Positions 61,151 to 64,000 of a stretch of DNA of 64,000 nucleotides are shown in pieces; within the stretch, counting starts at the first letter, position 1; each line of letters opens with the position of its first letter. The notes under the pieces were generated by a model, which worked only from the letters and a program-made list of their open reading frames with translations, did no database searches and had not been told where the DNA came from. The stretch spans positions 11,016,558 through 11,080,557 of the forward strand of contig CM064530.1 in NCBI GenBank assembly GCA_032716605.1, written 5' to 3'. Source of the stretch: Paralithodes platypus (Eukaryota; Arthropoda; Malacostraca; Decapoda; Lithodidae). The position numbers were made by a program, and so were the translations under genes.

Positions 61151-61351
61151 TTAACTCCTTCTGTACCGGCGACGTCTATTTAATTATATTCTAGCTATAT
61201 TTAAAAGATTGTGAGCAGCTTAAAAAGGATCTATGGCAACTAAAAGGATTAATAGATATTTAGTAGCCGTTTAATGGTTAGAAGTCGTTCCTAAACTGAA
61301 TAAAAGTCTAATAGTATCCAGAATAGTCGTCGGTACATACAAAAGGGTTAA
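61151..61351 (+). mobile_element. family C element
   Basis: TTAACTCCTTCTGTACCGGCGACG to TCGTCGGTACATACAAAAGGGTTAA. Confidence 0.88.
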
Positions 61352-61384
61352 TACGGAATTATATGCTAAAATTGATTTGGTTCA

Positions 61385-61510
61385 TTATCACCAATTAACT
61401 TTCAAATCTACCTAATTAATGACATTTATGAAACTAATGATTACATGTGGTACTCCAAGGATTCGAACCTAGGATACTCACACAGAAATTCAGTGCACTA
61501 ACCATAGAGG
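61385..61510 (-). repeat. tRNA-derived SINE, inverted relative of 60552-60685
   Basis: Minus strand: tggttagtgcactgaatttc...GTGAGTATCCTAGGTTCGAATCC..tggagtaccaca, then the body atgtaatcattagtttcata..aatgtcat. Confidence 0.65.
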
Positions 61511-61637
61511 AAATTTAATTGAAGTTGGTTTGACTCTAATTTGTTCTGTGGTTTAACTATTACTCTCCCATATAAAACTTAATTAGGAATTATAAACTAA
61601 ATTTATTAGTTTCCTATTTTATGAATAATTTAATTAA

Positions 61638-61802
61638 GTAACACCCCGTTCTTAACATTAAATCATCAATTACAAACCCCAATGAACTTTAATAAACTAA
61701 TGAAAGAATATGGTCCTCCCGGGATTCGAACTCGGGACACCACACCCAGAACATAAACCTCTAAACCATTACACCACCAACAGAGTTAAAGGTTGAATAA
61801 CA
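61638..61802 (-). repeat. tRNA-derived SINE, family S copy 3
   Basis: Nearly the same as copy 1 over the whole length, including ccaccaacagagttaaaggttgaataac past the head. That shared flank may belong to the element. Confidence 0.84.
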
Positions 61803-61827
61803 GATTTGAAAAGTATTGATAGGTCTA

Positions 61828-62041
61828 TTAATCCCTTCGGTACCGGTGACGTCTTTTTAATAGTCTAGTTATATTTAGATGATTTTGTGCAGTTTAAGAA
61901 GGATCTGTGGTAGTACAAATGGTTGAGAGATCGTTCGAAGCCTGTCTATTGCTGGAGGTTCAATTTTTAAAATTAATACAATTAATCTAATGGCGGGAAT
62001 GAAGTTAAAAGCCTTGGACAGTTACAGAAAATAGTAGCTAA
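61828..62041 (+). mobile_element. family C element, right arm diverged
   Basis: TTAATCCCTTCGGTACCGGTGACG, tagttatatttagatgattttgtgcag and gaaggatctgtggtagta are clear. The right end (ggacagttacagaaaatag) has lost the GGTTAA terminus. Confidence 0.78.
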
Positions 62042-62624
62042 ATATTTTTTCTTTTCTTTACAGATTTGTTCTTGGGGTGATGAACCTAGAAGGCTACATT
62101 GGTTGAAGAATTCAGCATGCATCATACACCCTGACTTGTTGAAGTTGAAGAATTCATCATATACCCTGACTTGTGGAGGGCTGAAATCTGAGGGTCAATA
62201 CGGGACTGCATTACCACGGGACTTGAGGAATAGGGACCGCACTAGGACAGCAAGACTCGCGGAACTCGATGAATAGGATGGAGAGGTGATGGAACAACAA
62301 CTCTCAGAACCACCACCAACTAACAAACTAACCACAACAACCACCAACCAATAACTCCCAGCAGACTGACAAAGCGAGGCAATGATAGAGACGAGGATGA
62401 GGGAACCAAACCTTCTCACAAGGGCTGATGGTCAGGAGTGCTTTGACGGAAGAATTGAAGCCAACGAGAGGAACCCCAAAATAGGTTGCAGTGTTCTCGG
62501 GCTGATAGCCAAACACCACTGAGACACTATCCTGGCTGGCGTCATGATAGAAGATGGGAAGCCGACTTAGATGGAAGACAGATTGAGGGCGAGACCGAGC
62601 AAGCAACATTTATCAAGGGCGAGA

Positions 62625-63110
62625 GCAAGCAAAACTGATCGAGGGCGAGAGCAAGCAAAACTGATCGAGGGCGAGAGCAAGCAAAACTGATCGAGGGCGA
62701 GAGCAAGCAAAACTGATCGAGGGCGAGAGGAGAGCAAGCAAAACTGATCGAGGGCGAGAGCAAGCAAAACTGATTGAGGGCGAGAAGAGAGCAAGCAAAA
62801 CTGATCGAGGGCGAGAAGAGAGCAAGCAAAACTGATCGAGGGCGAGAAGAGAGCAAGTAAAACTGATCGAGGGCGAGAAGAGAGCAAGCAAAACTGATCG
62901 AGGGCGAGAAGAGAGCAAGCAAAACTGATCGAGGGCGAGAAGAGAGCAAGCAAAACTGATCGAGGGCGAGAAGAGAGCAAGCAAAACTGATCGAGGGCGA
63001 GAAGAGAGCAAGCAAAACTGATCGAGGGCGAGAAGAGAGCAAGCAAAACTGATAGAGGGCGACCAAGCAAAACTGACCGATTACGGGCGAGAGCAAGACC
63101 GAACAAGACA
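62625..63110. repeat. 26/31-bp minisatellite (aactgatcgagggcgagagcaagcaa)
   Basis: About 16 units. The left ones are 26 bp and the right ones 31 bp through an added agaga, so the array grew in two phases. Confidence 0.95.
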
Positions 63111-63394
63111 GATTGAGGGCGAGCAAAATGGACTGCAGATATTCACCAGAACCAACTTAAATGCGCTCAAAGAATACAAAGGCATTTCTAGCAAAACCAC
63201 CAACATCTCCTCTTTGTTGCCTGGAAGCTCAACTTGAAAAATCCTGTTGACTAAAATTAATGATGCACGACCACCAAGAAAATTCCTGAATCATTTGCAG
63301 ACTCCCCAAAAAGCACTGTTGACGCTGCTCACTCCCCTGCAAACTTTCAACGACCACCGTCTTCCAATCAAACTGTTTAACCACTGCCCTCTTG

Positions 63395-63775
63395 AGACCT
63401 CACCTACAATGAAGTCCTCAACAACCACTGCCACAAGTAAATTCCTGAAATCGAGCGACCTTTCCAGTGGGGTGCAGACGCAACATCTCCGGACTCCCAA
63501 ATAAGAACTCTGGACGCTGCCCACTCACTTGCAACGACCACAGTCCGCCAACCAAACTGTTTAACCACACCCCTCCGAGACTTCCCCTGCAATGAAATCC
63601 TCAAAAGCCACTGCCCTCTGAGATCTCCCCTGAAATGAAGTCCTAAACAACCACTGCCCTCTGAGACCTCTCCTCCAATGAAGTCCTCGACAATCCCTGC
63701 CCTCTGAGACCTCCCCTGAGACTCCAGGACCCTCAAATGAAGTTCTCAACAACCATTGCCTTCAGAGACCTCCCC
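63395..63775. repeat. ~42-bp degenerate minisatellite
   Basis: Units of gagacctcccctgcaatgaa followed by gtcctcaacaaccactgccctct recur about seven times, more diverged than the 62.6 kb array. Confidence 0.85.
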
Positions 63776-63957
63776 TGCCCTCCTCCAAGCAGTTGACGAC
63801 CACCACCCTACGAGGAAGTTCTACGGCTGCCGTCATCCCCGAGGACTTCTACTTCGCCCTGTACTTTACGAGACCATCCCTGGGTGGAGCCTGTGCTCTA
63901 CCCCTCTAATCTGATATAATGTTTTTTAAGTCTTTATCTTGAACATAAGATAACTTT

Positions 63958-63995
63958 TGATTTTTTTTTTTTTTTTTTTTTTAATAAAAAAAAAA
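63958..63995. repeat. poly-T/poly-A tract at window end
   Basis: About 24 T are followed by taataaaaaaaaaaa. Confidence 0.9.
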
Positions 63996-64000
63996 ATCGA

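Larger units (their letters stand above)
62064..63995 (+). other. candidate terminal exon full of minisatellites
   Basis: The tract tttttcttttctttacag (ending 62063) is a good 3' splice site, and AATAAA at 63983-63988 could be a polyadenylation signal. The interior has two minisatellites and no long plus frame. It resembles the 33305-34170 block in layout. The minus Ala/Leu/Ser-rich ORFs are shadows of the 62.6-63.1 kb array. Confidence 0.3.

Noticed and set aside
62542..63126. Leu/Ala/Ser/Phe-repeat protein on the minus strand (194 aa and overlapping frames)
   Set aside because: Three overlapping frames all read the same minisatellite, so none is special.

Overview
The window looks like a gene-poor stretch of an animal genome, most likely an arthropod and plausibly a decapod crustacean. 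The reasons are interstitial TTAGG telomere-type repeats (about 25459-25494 and 33583-33647), very dense microsatellites and minisatellites, and many decayed non-LTR retrotransposons, tRNA-derived SINEs and small fold-back elements. No bacterial-type genes, rRNA, functional tRNA or CRISPR arrays are visible. The organism call is inference.

Region 1-13.7 kb is a graveyard of CR1-like LINEs (endonuclease, reverse transcriptase, 3' ends made of TTCTTATG octamers). The centrepiece is one CR1 copy spread over 6658-11143 and interrupted by four younger elements. Region 13.7-18 kb holds an RT remnant, one unrecognised intact 193-codon ORF (15433-16014) followed at once by an in-frame ATG and a 21-bp repeat tract, another CR1 copy and SINEs. 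Region 18-26 kb holds SINEs, fold-back elements, a broken Ty3/gypsy pol (21139-22085, minus) and pyrimidine-rich simple DNA. Region 26.4-28.0 kb is a 19-20 bp minisatellite built on CCTAGCAAC. Region 28.8-34.2 kb contains minisatellite blocks bounded by good splice signals, possibly exons of a repeat-rich plus-strand transcript. Region 34-47 kb is AT-rich and mostly without recognisable content apart from scattered short elements and weak exon candidates. Region 47-64 kb is again packed with short elements, a near-intact RTE-like reverse transcriptase (59111-60529), and a second minisatellite-bearing candidate terminal exon (62064 to the end).

The most striking theme is a community of short non-coding elements that begin and end in TTAA. 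I call them A (about 270-395 bp, long fold-back arms), B (about 290-340 bp, one arm, short TTAAGGGGAGG ends), C (about 200-215 bp palindrome, TTAACCCnTTC ends) and D (about 200 bp). A and B share an internal core with a strong CCGGC-GAA-GCCGG type hairpin. Several are joined end to end and share a single TTAA, as in the A-C-B-C-D chain at 55030-56164. They carry no transposase, so they would be non-autonomous elements using a TTAA target, the target used by piggyBac transposases. That family link is inference. Family letters are labels made here.
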